43,865 bases of DNA from CAWBRT01 sp050015355 (GCA_050015355.1 JBEKBO010000022.1:1-43865), one strand, 5' to 3'. Positions 1 through 9,148 are shown, counted from the first letter of the stretch. The notes: generated from the letters alone by a model not told the origin. A program made the numbers and translations.

Positions 1-2
1 CC

Positions 3-1676
3 AAGCCCGCGAGCCGCCCCGCTCCTACCGCGAACAAGCCGAATGTCAGTGGGACCAGGACAGCGGGTCCGACAACATCCAAGCCCACTGTCACTGCCCC
101 CACCACTGGAGGCGGAACGAAGACAGCGGGTCCGACAACATCCAAGCCCACTGTCACTGCCCCCACCACTGGAGGTAGAACGAAGACAGCGGGTCCGACA
201 ACAGGCACGCCTGGAGGCCGTCCCGCCCCTACGGCTGCAAGTGGAACGAAGCCAGCGAGTACAACCACAGGGACGCCTGGAGGTCACCCCGAACACCGGG
301 CAAACGCGGGCCTTTCGGGAAGGCCTGCACCCACTGGGAGCCACCAGACTCGGTTGCAGAACGGCAGCGCGGTGCAGAGGCGTCCCAATGGCAGAGTCAG
401 CGATGTGCATGATGCCAGGCGCGGGATGGATGTTCACCGTGGTCTGAACGGGAGCCGGCGCGTCTCGGTGGAGCGCCCTGACCACTCCAGAATCGTTGCC
501 GAGCGGGGCCGTGCGGGATATGTTCAGCGCCCGTATATGTATCACGGGCACGAATTTGCGCGGCGCACATACTACTACAACGGGCGGGCGTATGACCGCT
601 ACTACCGCGGGTACAGCTACCATGGCGTCTACATGCATGTGTATGCTCCCTTCCGCTACTACCCGGTTGCGTTTTATGGATGGGCATATAACCCGTGGTT
701 CACGCCGGTGGTATACCCATGGGGTTGGGCTGGCAATCCTTGGTTCGGATATTACGGCTTTTATTTCACCCCCTACCCGGTGTACGCGAGCCCTGCGCTT
801 TGGTTGACGGACTATTTGCTGGCGGCCAATCTGACGGCCGCGTATGCGGCGCAGCAGGAGGTACAGGCACAGGCGGCTGCTCGACAGGCCCCTGAAGGAG
901 CTGCGGCGCTCACGCCGGAAGTGAAACAGATGATCGCCGATGAGGTGAAGAACCAGATTGCTCTGGAGAACGCCGAGGCGCAACAGAATGCCAGGAACCA
1001 GGACATCGACCCAGCGTCCAGCAGTATCAGCAGGTTGTTGAAGGATGGTCATACCCATGTGTTCGTGGTTGGTAGCGCGCTGGATGTGGTCGACGCCTCC
1101 GGAGCGGAGTGTGCACTCAGCGATGGTGATGTGCTGAAGCTGGTAGCGCCGCCGGAAGCCTCTGACACAGAGGCGAATCTGGTGGTGTTGTCGAGCAAAG
1201 GCGGTCTGGAGTGTCGGAAGGCTGCCGTGGTCTCGGTCGCTTTCGCCGACTTGCAGGATATGCAAAACCATATGCGGGAGATTGTTGATCAGGGCCTGCA
1301 GGAGCTTCAGGAGAAGCAGGGCAAGGGCGGACTGCCGACAGCTCCACCGTCTGCCATGGCCGCGCCGGTCAATACGGCCTTTGCGCAGAGTGCTCCACCA
1401 CCAGACGCGAATGCCATTGCCGAGATTAACCAACAGCTAAAGGAAGCCGACTTGGCTGAACAGGATGTTGTCAGCCAGGCACAACTGGAGCCTGGAGTAG
1501 CTCCGCCAACTACGGCCGCAGCCCCGAAGACGATCGCGGTTGGACAAAGCATCAACGAGGTGACAGCGATTCTTGGGCCTCCGGTCACGGTGGTCGATCT
1601 GGGTTCCAAGAAGATCTACAAGTACAAAGACTTGAAGATCAGTTTCAAAGATGGCAAAGTCGCCGATGTGGAGTAA
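3..1676 (+). CDS. Repeat-rich secreted protein with C-terminal BamE/SmpA-like domain (5' partial)
   Basis: The reading frame is open from the first bases of the window to the TAA at 1676 (557 codons seen), so the start lies upstream. Visible parts in order are: a Thr/Pro/Gly/Ala low-complexity stretch built on a 21-residue repeat (bases 54-206); an Arg-rich linker; a Tyr/Gly/Trp-rich segment (bases about 530-800, rich in YY and YG pairs); an Ala/Gln-rich helical part; and a C-terminal segment of about 48 residues containing GQSINEVTAILGPP and KIYKYKDLKISFKDGKV. That last pattern resembles the small BamE/SmpA-type domain found in envelope proteins. A secreted or envelope location is inferred, because the N-terminus is missing. 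The exact function is unknown to me. An internal ATG at 354 could be called as a start, but the codon pattern and the repeat continue in frame upstream of it. Confidence 0.75.
   Translation, partial: KPASRPAPTANKPNVSGTRTAGPTTSKPTVTAPTTGGGTKTAGPTTSKPTVTAPTTGGRTKTAGPTTGTPGGRPAPTAASGTKPASTTTGTPGGHPEHRANAGLSGRPAPTGSHQTRLQNGSAVQRRPNGRVSDVHDARRGMDVHRGLNGSRRVSVERPDHSRIVAERGRAGYVQRPYMYHGHEFARRTYYYNGRAYDRYYRGYSYHGVYMHVYAPFRYYPVAFYGWAYNPWFTPVVYPWGWAGNPWFGYYGFYFTPYPVYASPALWLTDYLLAANLTAAYAAQQEVQAQAAARQAPEGAAALTPEVKQMIADEVKNQIALENAEAQQNARNQDIDPASSSISRLLKDGHTHVFVVGSALDVVDASGAECALSDGDVLKLVAPPEASDTEANLVVLSSKGGLECRKAAVVSVAFADLQDMQNHMREIVDQGLQELQEKQGKGGLPTAPPSAMAAPVNTAFAQSAPPPDANAIAEINQQLKEADLAEQDVVSQAQLEPGVAPPTTAAAPKTIAVGQSINEVTAILGPPVTVVDLGSKKIYKYKDLKISFKDGKVADVE
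54..206 (+). repeat. 63-bp in-frame tandem repeat in the 5' partial gene
   Basis: Two nearly identical 63-bp units lie at 54-116 and 117-179, followed by a third unit that diverges after about 27 bases. Each unit is 21 codons, so changes in copy number keep the frame. The encoded repeat is Thr/Pro/Lys/Gly-rich (TAGPTTSKPTVTAPTTGG) and looks like a flexible extracellular linker. Confidence 0.85.
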
Positions 1677-1700
1677 TGCCACCACTCCAAGTGGTCTTTA

Positions 1701-1770
1701 AGTTGTGCTGCCCCAGCTTGGATTTCGCAGTTTTGGGCCGGGCTCCAAGCTGGGACAAATCAGCACAACT
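1701..1770. repeat. 70-bp interrupted palindrome downstream of the BamE-like gene
   Basis: The outer arms AGTTGTGCTG (1701-1710) and CAGCACAACT (1761-1770) are perfect reverse complements. So are the inner arms CCCAGCTTGG (1712-1721) and CCAAGCTGGG (1745-1754). The RNA would fold into a long hairpin with a 23-nt apical loop and a small asymmetric internal loop. It lies 25 bases after the stop codon. It could be a transcript-end structure or an interspersed palindromic element; no T-run follows it directly. Confidence 0.7.
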
Positions 1771-1806
1771 ATCTGGTCACTCTGGATGCAGCGAAAGGGA
1801 ACTGGT

Positions 1807-1840
1807 GAAGCCCTGCTGAAAAGCGGGGCTTCTGTTTCTT
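1807..1840 (+). terminator. Intrinsic terminator with GAAA tetraloop
   Basis: GAAGCCCTGCT (1807-1817) pairs with AGCGGGGCTTC (1822-1832) around a GAAA loop with one T-G wobble, giving an 11-bp stem. TGTTTCTT follows. It sits 130 bases after the upstream gene and about 190 bases before the glycosyltransferase start, so it probably ends the upstream transcript. The rest of the 1677-2031 spacer holds the 70-bp palindrome and no credible gene. Confidence 0.65.
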
Positions 1841-2031
1841 CGTAAGAGAATCTCCACCCCGGCGCAGAACCACAAGCGATAGCGTTTCCTAGTGGACCGG
1901 CAAGCAAGCAGCACGTATCCTGATACTTCTTAGCAAACCGCGACGGACAGGAGAGCCGGCTCGGTAATCTCATGCAAGCGGCTCTGTCGGTACAGTCGCG
2001 TGCGTGATTGCGGCTTTGTGGGAGAGTTGTA

Positions 2032-3717
2032 ATGCACCGGCTAACAGAACAGAACCTGCAAGAGGGATCGGGATCAGAGCTACTCGGCGCAACCCGCGGT
2101 AAATCGCGGTTGGTTCGCATACTCCGGTCAAACTACCTCCTGTTCGCTGTTCTGGCCATTGTCGCCGCCTGTATTGCACACAGAATCTCGCTCGGCGAAT
2201 TTCACCTCAACTTCGACGAGAGTATTCATGCCATGAGCGGGTACTTCTTCCTGGACTTTGCCCGGGAGCTACCGCTTTCGCATCCGGCGCGCTACGCTTA
2301 CCTCTACTATGCGCATTACCCTGCGCTGGGCGGGCTTATTCATTGGCCTCCTGCCTTCTATGTTTGCGAGGCGTTAGCCTTCGGAGTCTTTGGCCCCTCG
2401 GTGGCAAGCGCCCGCTTCACTGTTCTTTGCTTTTCGCTCCTCGGAATTTTTTTCTGGTATCGCCTGGTGAAGCGGTTTCTGGGCGAATGGCCCGCGGCCT
2501 TCTCGAGCCTGATGTTTGCGCTCGTGCCATCGATGTTGTTGTACGAGAAATCGGTGATGTTGGAAGTTCCAGCCCTGGCAGTATCCTCGGCTGCCATCTA
2601 CTACTGGGTTCGATATTGCCAGGACGAGCGTGTACGGGACCTCTACATCGTTGCCGTCTTCACGGCGGTGGCCGCTCTCATCAAATACACTACGTTCTAC
2701 CTTGCGCCGTTTTGCCTGCTTACGACGTTCGCAATGAGGAAATGGCGCCTGGTGCTGCGCTGGCGCTCATTGCTTGCCCTGGCAATCATCGTAGCCGCAA
2801 TCAGCTCCTACTATTACCTGTTGTTCACGCTGCACTGGGGCAGCATGTCAAATTTTACGCATGTGCAGCATAGTAATCCTCTTGCCGGATTTGCCTATTA
2901 TTGGATCATCGCCCGGGAGCAGTTGGGGTGGCCGTTGTTTCTGTTGTCCATCGCAGGCATGCTGAGCTCGCACTGGTGGGACAAGAGCGGCGGTTCGAAA
3001 GTCATGTTCAGTTGGATCGCCGCCTGCTACGTGACTTTTTCAATTTTAGAGATCAAGCAGGGACGCCACGTCCTTTTCTGGGTACCGGCGTTCGTCTACT
3101 TCGCTGCCGGGTTTCTCCTAAGCGACCACTGGCCGAAGCCGGTGCGACTGGCAGGGCGCTCGGCCGCTATTTTCCTCAGTTGCTGGGCGATTCTGGCCGG
3201 TTGGGCGTTTCAGCGTCCGTACGTGCAAGGATATGCCGAGGTCGCGCAGAAGATCGCTTCCATCAGTGATCGCGGTGTAATCCTGTACGATGCGAATCTC
3301 TCCGGCACTTTCACGTTTTTTCTCCACAGGCACGATCCTCAGAGGCGGTTTGTCGTATTGCGCAAGCTTCTGTATGTCTCCCGCATGAAGGAAGAGGGCG
3401 GCAGTGTTGAACTGCTCCATACCCGCGAGGAGGTACTTGCGAGCCTGAAGAATTACGGGGTCCGATACATCGTTGTCTCGGAAGGATCGGAACTGGAGGC
3501 TCCGGTTCAACAGAAGCTGCGCGATCTGCTAACCAGGCCGGAGTTTCGACTGATTGCCCGGATTCCCATCCAAAGCAACAATATAAACTGGCGTGACAGT
3601 GTGGCAGTGTACGAAAATACCGCGCTTCAAATTCCGCAGGATCAACAGCTCAATATCCCGATGTACACGCTGCCGTATGACATCGTCGTACCGTTAAATG
3701 ACTTGCATGCCTGGTAG
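2032..3717 (+). CDS. GT39/ArnT-like integral membrane glycosyltransferase
   Basis: This 561-residue polytopic membrane protein resembles the dolichyl-phosphate-mannose/ArnT-type GT-C superfamily (PMT_2). These enzymes move a sugar from a polyprenyl-phosphate donor to a protein or lipid on the outer face of the inner membrane. Visible signs are a hydrophobic segment at about residues 35-50 followed by the extracytoplasmic motif FDESIHA, whose acidic pair (D62, E63) is typical of the GT-C catalytic loop. Many further membrane segments follow to about residue 390, then a soluble C-terminal domain. ATG 2032 was chosen because GGGAG at 2020-2024 lies 7 bases upstream; a TTG at 2008 is in frame but lacks such a site. 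The gene stands alone, so the acceptor cannot be inferred. Confidence 0.8.
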   Translation: MHRLTEQNLQEGSGSELLGATRGKSRLVRILRSNYLLFAVLAIVAACIAHRISLGEFHLNFDESIHAMSGYFFLDFARELPLSHPARYAYLYYAHYPALGGLIHWPPAFYVCEALAFGVFGPSVASARFTVLCFSLLGIFFWYRLVKRFLGEWPAAFSSLMFALVPSMLLYEKSVMLEVPALAVSSAAIYYWVRYCQDERVRDLYIVAVFTAVAALIKYTTFYLAPFCLLTTFAMRKWRLVLRWRSLLALAIIVAAISSYYYLLFTLHWGSMSNFTHVQHSNPLAGFAYYWIIAREQLGWPLFLLSIAGMLSSHWWDKSGGSKVMFSWIAACYVTFSILEIKQGRHVLFWVPAFVYFAAGFLLSDHWPKPVRLAGRSAAIFLSCWAILAGWAFQRPYVQGYAEVAQKIASISDRGVILYDANLSGTFTFFLHRHDPQRRFVVLRKLLYVSRMKEEGGSVELLHTREEVLASLKNYGVRYIVVSEGSELEAPVQQKLRDLLTRPEFRLIARIPIQSNNINWRDSVAVYENTALQIPQDQQLNIPMYTLPYDIVVPLNDLHAW

Positions 3718-4124
3718 AGCACCTGATAGAAGCGCGGGTGTGCTCTGGATAAAAAAATCGAGGGCCACGGGTGTACGGAACAAAAGGCAGCCATTAGAGG
3801 ATCACAGCGGCCGGAGCTAAGTACCGAGAAACTTAGCCGGATGCTCATTTGGCTAACATGGGGGCGCTTTGGTGCTGGCCGCTCCGACTGGTTGCAGATC
3901 GCCCGGGTTCGCCGGCCGTCACTTTATGCTCGCCAGATGACCCCTGCCAGGAAGATAATTTCCGCAAGCAACGTATTCAGAATTTCTATGATCTTTCGCC
4001 GGCGTCGGGCAGGGCGGAGGAATCGTTTGCGCTTGACGGAACCGTGGCGGCGCTGGTTTGCGGCTGCCAGGGTGATTCCTTGGGCCGACGCCCAATTACG
4101 AGGGTTGTATAGGAGGAAGGGGCA

Positions 4125-5477
4125 ATGTTGGAGCAGTCGCAGCAGCGCGAGCCGGAACTGAGTGTGGACACGCGCACCTTGATGATTCTTGCTTTTTCGG
4201 CGACGGCGGGAGTATTGGTCGAGTTCTATGATTTCTTCATCTTTGGATATGCCGCGGCCAGTGCCTTCCCATCGGTATTTTTTCCCAAGCTATCCCCTAC
4301 CTTGGCCATGGTGTTCTCGTACCTGGCATTCGGAGCTGGCTTTCCGGCCCGGCTGCTGGGCGCGTTCATCTTCGGACACTTCGGAGACAAGACGGGCCGG
4401 AAGTATGCATTCCTAATCAACATTCTGATCGTGGGCGTCACCACCTGTCTTACTGGCCTGCTGCCCGGATACGCAAGCATTGGTGTTGCGGCTCCTCTCC
4501 TGCTGGTGACGTTGCGGATTGTCCAGGGCATCGGGCTTGGTGGCGAGTTTGGCGGCGCCTCTTCACTGCTGGCGGAATTTGGCGCCAGACGGAAATCCCG
4601 CGCCTTCTGGGTGTCTCTCGCCAACATGGGCATTCCCCTGGGCGCCATGGCTGCCAGCACCGTCATGTTCATGCTCAACAAGAGCTTCAAGACGACCGGC
4701 TGGCGCGTTGCCATGCTGCTCTCAGCCGTGATCGTGATCCCGGCGCTGCTGGCACGCTACAAGCTCGCCGATACGCCCCTGTTCGAGCGGCTCAAGCAAA
4801 AGGATCAGCTCGCCAAGATGCCGAGTTTTGCGGTGTTCAAAAAGCATTCGCGTCCCATCTTTCTGCTCGCGCTGGTATCGGCCTTCCAGCAGATGGACGG
4901 GTATGTGACTGGAACCTACATCATCTCGTTTCATGCGCTGGCTGGCATTCCGCTGGCAACTACGGCAGTTATCCTATTTCTCAGCCGCATCGGGGATATC
5001 GCAGGCGTTGCCATCAGCGGGCCTTTCGCCGATCTCTTCAAGCGCAGAATGGTCGCCTATATCGCCATTGGGTGTACGACGCTTCTCTCGTATCCGCTAG
5101 TGATGGCGATTCTGGCCAGAAACATTATGTGGTGCATAATTCTGCAACTCCTGATCACCTTCTTCGGAGTCGGGCTGTTGCACGGGCTCGCACCAATTTT
5201 GACCTCGGAGAGTTTTCCGACGAAGTTCAGATACTCCGGCACGGGCATTTCTTACAGCATATCCGCCATTATGGGCGGAATGGTTGCCCCGTCGGTATTG
5301 GCGGGAATGATCGGTCAGAATGTTCTTCGCAATTGGCACTGGGTGCCCATCGTCTACGGATTCTACTGTGTGGTGGCCATGGTGGCGCTGCTGTTCATCC
5401 GCGAGACGCGGGATATGAGCCTGGAGGAACTCGATCACCAGGAGGACTCGCGCCCCGCGCAGAAAGTGAATGCGTAG
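4125..5477 (+). CDS. MFS transporter, metabolite:H+ symporter (MHS) type
   Basis: This 450-residue protein has about 12 hydrophobic segments and the features of the MHS branch of the major facilitator superfamily (ProP/ShiA/KgtP-like). These include an N-terminal FYDFFIFGYAA segment and the loop 2-3 signature GHFGDKTGRKYAF. The segment VQGIGLGGEFGGASSLLAE is the family hallmark in helix 4-5. Substrates of this family are small carboxylates, betaines or sugar acids; the one used here cannot be read from sequence. A strong AGGAGG (4111-4116) lies 8 bases before the ATG. The preceding spacer (3718-4124, 407 bases) contains only short unconvincing frames. The gene ends before an interspersed inverted-repeat element at 5557. 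Confidence 0.88.
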   Translation: MLEQSQQREPELSVDTRTLMILAFSATAGVLVEFYDFFIFGYAAASAFPSVFFPKLSPTLAMVFSYLAFGAGFPARLLGAFIFGHFGDKTGRKYAFLINILIVGVTTCLTGLLPGYASIGVAAPLLLVTLRIVQGIGLGGEFGGASSLLAEFGARRKSRAFWVSLANMGIPLGAMAASTVMFMLNKSFKTTGWRVAMLLSAVIVIPALLARYKLADTPLFERLKQKDQLAKMPSFAVFKKHSRPIFLLALVSAFQQMDGYVTGTYIISFHALAGIPLATTAVILFLSRIGDIAGVAISGPFADLFKRRMVAYIAIGCTTLLSYPLVMAILARNIMWCIILQLLITFFGVGLLHGLAPILTSESFPTKFRYSGTGISYSISAIMGGMVAPSVLAGMIGQNVLRNWHWVPIVYGFYCVVAMVALLFIRETRDMSLEELDHQEDSRPAQKVNA

Positions 5478-5556
5478 GGATGAATGCCTTATGCGCTCAC
5501 ATCAGAGCCGCCTGCTGGTGTGATGTCCGGGGTATTTTGTGCAATAAATGTTGGGG

Positions 5557-5700
5557 GTGTCATTCTGAGCGACCGCAGGGAGCGAAGAATCCCAGCATTG
5601 CGTGAAGTTGAGACACAGCCGAAGGATTTCATCAAAAAGCCCAGAGCGGCGCGGGGTTGGGACAGTTTCTTGGGATGCTTCGCTGCGCTCAGCATGACAC
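5557..5700. repeat. Interspersed element with GTGTCATnCTGAGCG inverted ends
   Basis: Left end GTGTCATTCTGAGCG (5557-5571) is the reverse complement of the right end CGCTCAGCATGACAC (5686-5700) with one mismatch. The 144-bp interior has GGAGCGAAGAATCC and GCCGAAGGATTTC motifs also seen near the ends of the copies at 11072 and 31788. There is no coding capacity. The structure resembles a non-autonomous palindromic element and sits between two convergent genes. Confidence 0.75.
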
Positions 5701-5730
5701 TCGATTGTCACGAACTTTTGCGACGCCATA

Positions 5731-6582
5731 CTATCCGGAGGCTGAGATCAGGTATTCCTCGAAGTTGAGTCCTGCCACGCGGATGTAGTCCAGGCGAACC
5801 TCCAGCAGGTTCACCAGCGGGACGTGAGTGCCCGGAACGCCAAAGTGGGCGAGAACCAGCTCGACTGGAATCGCGCCTTCCACGGCTGCAACCTTCACCA
5901 CGTGCTGCCCGGCCGATCCTGCTGGCGCGAGGCGGTCCGTAAATCCGTGCTTGAGCTTCAAACCCTGGGAGAGAAGAAAGTCCAGCACAAGGCCCGCTGC
6001 CCGGAAGCCCGCCAGTTCACCGTGGCGGTCTTTAGGATCTTCGGGACCCAGAGCAAGCCAATCGGTCAGCAGCCGGTAGGTAAAACCCCACAAGGGCATG
6101 CCGTCCAGGTCAATCGCGGGAAACAACATTTCCCCCGGACGATGCGGCACCGGGCGCAGGCGGTGCTGAGCGGGGTCGCACAGCAGGCTGCGCGGAATCC
6201 ACACTGCCGCCACCGCTTCGCGCGGATCGAGAACGGTGGGCAGTTTGGCATCCACCCCAAAGACAAAGGGAGCGACCTGCACGAACGGCCCGGTTCTGCG
6301 CCGCGCCACCACGATTGGCAACGCCGCTTCCATGTGCTCGCGGCCAAGACGGATGCCGCACTCTTCCTCGAGTTCGCGGAGGGCCGTGTGCAGAGGATCG
6401 GCGTCCTCCGGATCGCGCCTGCCTCCGGGAAACGACCAGTGCCCCGACCAGGAATCTTCCTGCCTCTCCGAGCGCCGGATGAACAGAATGGATTCGTCTT
6501 GCCCGCGTGTGCGCACAATCGCGACTGCTGCTTCAGCTTCCGTAAGAGTCATCCTCCTGCCTTGGTCGAGAAGCTGTTTCAC
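5731..6582 (-). CDS. NUDIX hydrolase, CoA pyrophosphatase (NudL)-like, with C-terminal extension
   Basis: This 283-residue protein carries the NUDIX fold in its N-terminal 180 residues. The segment FPGGRRDPEDADPLHTALRE followed by LEEECGI is a NUDIX box. Its spacing between the first Glu and RE is two residues longer than the classical pattern, as in the CoA-pyrophosphatase (NudL/NUDT7) subgroup. The family hydrolyses X-linked nucleoside diphosphates, here perhaps coenzyme A derivatives, using Mg2+ bound by the Glu residues. The last 90 residues are outside the usual domain and I do not recognise them. Start choice is open: GTG at 6582 gives the length listed, while ATG at 6552 has AGGAGG touching it, which is too close to be ideal. 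The gene is convergent with the MFS gene. Confidence 0.8.
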   Translation of the reverse strand: MKQLLDQGRRMTLTEAEAAVAIVRTRGQDESILFIRRSERQEDSWSGHWSFPGGRRDPEDADPLHTALRELEEECGIRLGREHMEAALPIVVARRRTGPFVQVAPFVFGVDAKLPTVLDPREAVAAVWIPRSLLCDPAQHRLRPVPHRPGEMLFPAIDLDGMPLWGFTYRLLTDWLALGPEDPKDRHGELAGFRAAGLVLDFLLSQGLKLKHGFTDRLAPAGSAGQHVVKVAAVEGAIPVELVLAHFGVPGTHVPLVNLLEVRLDYIRVAGLNFEEYLISASG

Positions 6583-6598
6583 TACTCAGTTTTGAAGG

Positions 6599-6618
6599 GG
6601 CGCGGCTTCAGCCGCGCC
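6599..6618. repeat. GC-rich perfect hairpin between the NUDIX and DUF2848 genes
   Basis: GGCGCGGCT (6599-6607) and AGCCGCGCC (6610-6618) form a 9-bp perfect stem around a 2-base spacer. A second small hairpin-like motif, CGGCTTTAGCCGCTGAGGG, lies about 30 bases further on. It sits in the 138-bp spacer downstream of the DUF2848 stop. No T-run follows on either strand, so it may be an interspersed palindrome rather than a terminator. Confidence 0.5.
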
Positions 6619-6720
6619 GTTTCCTGACCGCATATTCTCCGGCTTTAGCCGCTGAGGGACCGCCGTTGAGTCCAGTCCGAAATAAGTATGAAACAACTTG
6701 TAGAGTCGCATGCGTCGCTG

Positions 6721-7422
6721 TTACTTTATCCCTTCGATCAACTTGGCCACCCGGTATTCGTGGCGCAGAGTGCGCTTCAGCACGGGGTCGATCATCTCCA
6801 GTTCATAGGAATCCGCGTAGATCAGTTGCTTGCCGACCGTATTGATGGTGCCGGAGAAAAACACGCTGTTATTCAGGTGCTCGATTCCCAGCTTTTTGAA
6901 AATTGGCTTCCACTCTTCCGGGCTCATCAGAGCCGCCAGAGTGGCGTCCTGGTAGAGCGAGCGCTTGCCGTCCTTGGTTACCCAGCATTTCAGTTGAATC
7001 TGGTCCCAGTGATCTTTCACTTCGTCGTAAAGCCAGATCTGTTGCGGAATCATATTGGGACAGGCTTGCTTCGATTTGGCGACGCTGAAGTTCTCCAGCA
7101 CGCGGTCTGTGTGGTCGCTGCCCACGGTCACATAAGCGATGCCCGCCTGCCACAGAATCGCGTATTCGATTTCGCCGCTGGTCTCGGCATTCTGCACTTG
7201 TAAGTATCTGCCGGTGGTCAGGTTGTAGTTCGCCAGCGGATACAGCGTGGGAGTCGTTGTCGGCGCGGGCACTCCCACCTTCGCCAGCTCCTCGATGTGC
7301 TCGCGCACGTGCTGCTGGTTGCGCGCCGCATAACCGCCGTTGAAGATGTTCCACACCACCATGCCGATCTTGTCTTTGCTGCCGTTCTTGTAAAGCACTT
7401 CCAGCTCAACAATGTTTCTCAT
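6721..7422 (-). CDS. DUF2848 family protein (FAH-like fold)
   Basis: This 233-residue soluble protein has the pattern I associate with DUF2848, a family with distant similarity to fumarylacetoacetate hydrolase folds. The hallmarks are NAETSGEIEYAILW, then VGSDHTDRVLENFSVAKSKQ followed by a conserved Cys-Pro, and HWDQIQLKCWV. The reaction is unknown. The start ATG at 7422 has a GAGAGGAT-type ribosome site a few bases upstream. The gene is transcribed in the same direction as glgA, which ends 229 bases upstream, and as the NUDIX gene 138 bases downstream, but the gaps argue against tight coupling. Confidence 0.72.
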   Translation of the reverse strand: MRNIVELEVLYKNGSKDKIGMVVWNIFNGGYAARNQQHVREHIEELAKVGVPAPTTTPTLYPLANYNLTTGRYLQVQNAETSGEIEYAILWQAGIAYVTVGSDHTDRVLENFSVAKSKQACPNMIPQQIWLYDEVKDHWDQIQLKCWVTKDGKRSLYQDATLAALMSPEEWKPIFKKLGIEHLNNSVFFSGTINTVGKQLIYADSYELEMIDPVLKRTLRHEYRVAKLIEGIK

Positions 7423-7651
7423 CGAATCCTCTCTCGCTCGGTGCTCTAACTATTGTGGTTACACTTCCGCCTGTGCAGCTAATCCATATCTTCTTGATCT
7501 TCTTGCAAAACAATAAATGATTGCCGCCGAATAAAAAATGTGTTTCAAACCGGTTCCGGGAAGGTATATCCCACGGACGACAATTCGGGCCAAGCTCTCA
7601 ACGGCCCCACATCAGCCAACCGCGGGCAAATGTGGGCCACTTCCGAGGGCT

Positions 7652-9148
7652 CTACGGTTCCGGCAAGAAGTCTTTTTCGGGGGAAGCGCCCGCCGCTGGC
7701 GGACCTCCACGGTTGCCGTGCACTTTTTCGTAGGTCTTAATGTACTCGCGAGCCGATACCGCCCAGGAGAAGTCGCGACTCATGCCATTGCGCATCAGCT
7801 TTTGCCACGCACGTTGATCCTTGAACACGCCGATGGCGGCGTGTACCGTTTCCAGCAGCGCCTCGCCGCTGTACTCGGAGAATTTGAAGCCGGTGCCTTT
7901 GCTGGTAACCGGGTCCCACGGTTCGATGGTGTCGTCGAGGCCGCCGGTGGCGCGGGCGACCGGGACCGTTCCGTAGCGCAGGCTGTAGATCTGGTTCAGC
8001 CCGCAGGGCTCGTACCGCGAGGGCATCAGGAACATGTCGGCGCCCGCTTCGATCTTGTGCGCCAACGCTTCGTCGTATGCGATTTTGACCAGAAACTTCC
8101 TGGGGAACTGCCGATTGAGACGACGGAACATTTCCTCATACGGCTTATCGCCGCTTCCGAGCACCACCAGAATGAGGTCCTCGTGCGCCAGGCGATCGGC
8201 GATGTTGGAGATGAGGTCAAATCCCTTTTGCGCGGCGAAGCGCGAGACGATGCCGATGACCGGCAGATCGGTGGCTGCCGCCGCGCCGAACTGGGTCAGC
8301 AGATCACGTTTGCAGGCGGCCTTTTTTTCCAGGCAATCGGCGGAGTAGCGCTCGGCGATGTACGCGTCCTTCTCCGGATTCCACTGCTCGTAATCGACGC
8401 CGTTCAGAATGCCCACGATGGTGTGCGAACGGCTGTGCAACACGCCCTCCAGGCCAAAGCCGTATTCGGCGGTTTGAATCTCCTGGGCGTATTTCCGGCT
8501 GACCGTGGTGATGAAATCGGAATAGAGCAGCGCGCCCTTCAGCAGGTTCACCTTGCCGTAGAATTCGAGCTTGGCAATAGTGAACAGGTCCCAGGGAAGC
8601 ATCAGCAGCGGGAGCGTGTCCGGCGGAAATAATCCCTGATAGCCGATATTGTGGATGGTGAACACGGTAGCGGCGTTGCGAAACGCCGGATCGTCGTTAT
8701 ACAACGAACTCAGCAGGATGGGTACCAGCGCCGACTGCCAGTCGTGGCAATGGAAAATGTCGGGCACGCCGAGAATCTTGCAGCCCTCGATGACGGCGCG
8801 GCAGAACAACGCGAAGCGCTCGGCGTTATCGTGGTAGTCGCCCAGCGCCGTGCCGTAGAGTCCTTCGCGGTCGAAAAATGGCGGATAGTCGATAAAGTAA
8901 TATTGAACGTTGTTGTGCAAGCCGCCGTCGAGAATGGAACAGAAACGATAGCGGTCGTCGAAAGGAACCGTGATGCTGGGCACCACGCAGGTAGCTGTTT
9001 CGAGCTTGGTTTGGCGGTACTTGGGAAGGAAGACGCTGACCTTCTGTCCCATGGCGGCGAGCGCCTGCGGCAGCGCTCCCACCACATCGGCGAGGCCTCC
9101 GGTCTTGGAAAACGGAACGCACTCCGAGGCGACGAACCCAACGTGCAT
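7652..9148 (-). CDS. glgA: Glycogen synthase (ADP-glucose), GT5 family
   Basis: This protein of 498 residues is close to the usual GlgA length of about 480. It adds glucose from ADP-glucose to the growing alpha-1,4-glucan in the cytoplasm. The N-terminus carries the ADP-glucose-binding KTGGLADVVGALP motif (K15). The C-terminal Rossmann domain shows PSRYEPCGLNQ and RATGGLDDTIEP, both typical of bacterial starch/glycogen synthases. ATG 9148 was chosen because the GT5 fold begins at once (MHVGFVASECVPFSKTGG) and GGAGAGGG precedes it. A longer frame to 9274 adds residues with no family match and would run into the divergent rsmA start. No glgB or glgC is in the window. A short C-terminal tail rich in Pro/Gly/Ala is extra to the family. 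Confidence 0.93.
   Translation of the reverse strand: MHVGFVASECVPFSKTGGLADVVGALPQALAAMGQKVSVFLPKYRQTKLETATCVVPSITVPFDDRYRFCSILDGGLHNNVQYYFIDYPPFFDREGLYGTALGDYHDNAERFALFCRAVIEGCKILGVPDIFHCHDWQSALVPILLSSLYNDDPAFRNAATVFTIHNIGYQGLFPPDTLPLLMLPWDLFTIAKLEFYGKVNLLKGALLYSDFITTVSRKYAQEIQTAEYGFGLEGVLHSRSHTIVGILNGVDYEQWNPEKDAYIAERYSADCLEKKAACKRDLLTQFGAAAATDLPVIGIVSRFAAQKGFDLISNIADRLAHEDLILVVLGSGDKPYEEMFRRLNRQFPRKFLVKIAYDEALAHKIEAGADMFLMPSRYEPCGLNQIYSLRYGTVPVARATGGLDDTIEPWDPVTSKGTGFKFSEYSGEALLETVHAAIGVFKDQRAWQKLMRNGMSRDFSWAVSAREYIKTYEKVHGNRGGPPAAGASPEKDFLPEP

Noticed and set aside
54..206. CRISPR-like repetition
   Set aside because: The units are contiguous 63-bp codon repeats without spacers, inside a coding frame.
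3841..4161. Short frames before the MFS gene (3841-4161 and 3849-4112)
   Set aside because: Arg/Trp/Ser-rich, no ribosome site, no domain, and one overlaps the start of the well-supported MFS gene.
7538..8632. Plus-strand frame (364 codons) opposite glgA
   Set aside because: Antisense shadow of glgA; GC-rich DNA commonly leaves such frames open.
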